Source: Closterium sp. Naga37s-1 (lineage: Eukaryota; Streptophyta; Zygnematophyceae; Desmidiales; Closteriaceae). Taken from it: a stretch of DNA of 64,000 nucleotides. The DNA lies in the NCBI GenBank assembly GCA_947471745.1, contig CANJKZ010000170.1, forward strand, positions 1,195,001-1,259,000, written 5' to 3'. Shown here one piece after another: positions 62,579 through 64,000 of the stretch. The notes under the pieces are model-generated. The model made no database searches. It was given only the letters and a program-made list of their open reading frames with translations, and had not been told where the DNA came from. How positions within the stretch are numbered: position 1 is the stretch's first letter; each line of letters opens with the position of its first letter. A program made the translations under genes and the position numbers.

Positions 62579-64000
62579 GAGTTCACTATAGAGCGAGCAG
62601 TACAAATAGGCAAGAATGAAGAAAGGTGCACCACCAAACAGAAAGTTATATGACTACAGTATTCTACACTACAGGCAATTATAGAACAATATATAGAATT
62701 ATATATTATTCTGACACGCCCCCATAAGTGCCTGTAGGGAAGAATGTGCAGTCAACGCCCCCATTATGGGGTACACCAGACAGGCCGCAGCGGAAATCAC
62801 AGCAACAAGCAAGAGCAGTAGTAGCCAGTGCAGGAGTGGCAAATACAGCTATAGCACGCCCTCAGCCAAGGCAAAAGCAGTAGAAGGTGTAGGGGCGGTA
62901 GGTCGCCTGAGGAGCAGGCTCTGTGGCTGCAACATGTAGCAGGACAGCAGCGGCTCGACGGCAGCACCTGCAGGCCCCAGCAGCAGACAGCAGAAACAAG
63001 GGCAGGTGGCGGCAGGGGTGGCAGTAGGAGGTGCCACGGTAGCAGCGGGTGGCAGCTGCAGATGCTTGACTGTTTTCCCACCACCCTCTCTTACCCTCCC
63101 CCCCACAGCAGCACAAGCGGCAGTGAGAGAGAGAGGAGGGGTGGCTGCTGGCTTGGCAGAGTCTCTCTCGCCACCCTCTCACACTCCCCCCGTTTCCCTT
63201 CACCCTCCCCCCGCAACCTCTCCTCCCCCTTCACGGCGGATCCCGCTGAAGGGAGGGGTAGGACGGGCTGCAGGCAACTCACACCCGCCACCCCCACATC
63301 TCCCTCCCCCCACGGCGGAAACTGCAGAAGGGGGGGGGGGGGGGGGGGGGGGGGGGGCGACGCGTGGCCTCCCAGGGCGCCAAAACAGGCGGCAGAAGGG
63401 GCGACGCCCGGCCCCCCCCCCAAGGTCGCGCCCCCCCAGGGCGCCGCGACAGGCGACGGGAAAAGAGGGGGGGGGGGGGGGGGGGCGCGGGCCCCGGGTG
63501 CGCCGCGACAGGGGACCAGGCATGGCCGGGGTAGGGCCGGGGCAGGGTCGGGGCAGGGCTGGGGCAGGGAAGGGGGAGGGCCGTGGCAGGGCCGGGGCAA
63601 GGCCGGGGCAGGGTCCGTGCAGGGCCGTGGCAGGGCAGGGGCAGGGCTGGGGCAGGGGCCGCGACGAGGGCTGCGACGGGAGGCCGCGACGGGGGGCCGC
63701 GACGGGGGGCCGCGACGGGGGGCCGCGACAGGGGGCCGCGACGGGGGGCCGCGACGTGGGGCTGCGACGTGGGGCCGCGACGGGGGGCCGCGACGTGGGG
63801 CCGCGACGGGGGGCCGCGACAGGGCGACGGGGCAGGGCCGGGCGACGGGGCAGAGCCGGGGCGAGGCTGTGACGGGGCCGCGACAGGGCCGCGACGGGGT
63901 CGCGAAGGGGCCACGAAGGGGCCTCGAAGGGCCGCGACGGGCAGCAGGGCAGAGCGCGAAACGCGCTAAAGGCAGTTTAGGAAAAAAAAAAGTTTAAAGT
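62579..64000 (-). mobile_element. NA4: non-autonomous LTR element running off the right edge
   Basis: A 3' LTR-like stretch ends at 62716 with ...TATTCTGACA and is followed by CGCCCCCATAAG, the complement of a purine tract. Its outer border near 62579 is uncertain. The interior carries G runs (63331-63357, 63465-63485) and GGGGGCCGCGAC-type repeats (63655-63830), as in NA1-NA3. The 5' LTR must lie beyond 64000. No gene. Confidence 0.7.

Overview
The window reads as nuclear DNA of a green-lineage eukaryote, most likely a streptophyte alga or early-diverging land plant. This is inference from gene content: a plant-type R2R3-MYB with the conserved first introns, a full-length plant-type ABCB transporter, a mitochondrial-type rhomboid protease, and many Ty1/copia elements with Met-tRNA-like primer sites. 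A GC-rich zygnematophyte such as Closterium would fit. The species cannot be fixed from the sequence alone.

Left part, 1-23645: three host genes, all on the minus strand. (1) A rhomboid protease gene (1-3447) has its 3' end beyond the left edge. (2) An R2R3-MYB gene (4664-13467) has six exons that join in phase to about 2030 residues, including a tract of roughly 200 glutamines. (3) An ABCB (P-glycoprotein-like) gene (16273-22357) has nine exons that join in phase to 1262 residues with both nucleotide-binding domains intact. The introns of all three carry partial, out-of-frame copies of the neighbouring exon, each including one splice site. Many of these copies break at a palindrome of the form CTTTTGAG-N4-CTCAAAAG. 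This is the most unusual pattern in the window.

Right part, 23646-64000: nested LTR retrotransposons. An old Copia (Cop1, plus strand, target-site duplication ATTCA at both ends) spans 23651-49293. It contains a minus-strand cluster (Cop2, Cop3, Cop4, with non-autonomous NA1 inside Cop4) in its 5' part and non-autonomous NA2 inside its gag (duplication GTATC). Next comes Cop5 (5' LTR at 49311). It is split by Cop6 (50558-60029, duplication CTTCC), which is itself split by NA3 (55199-57457, duplication CGGCC, identical LTRs). A fourth non-autonomous element, NA4, runs off the right edge. LTR divergence and nesting agree on order: Cop1 is oldest; NA2 and Cop3 are intermediate; Cop6 and then NA3 are youngest.

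The non-autonomous NA elements carry no gene. They share LTR type, primer site, a GGGCCCACC leader box, the 3' box and the polypurine tract with the coding elements, so they look like parasites of the Cop2/Cop4/Cop6 lineage. Every coding element seen here carries at least one inactivating lesion.
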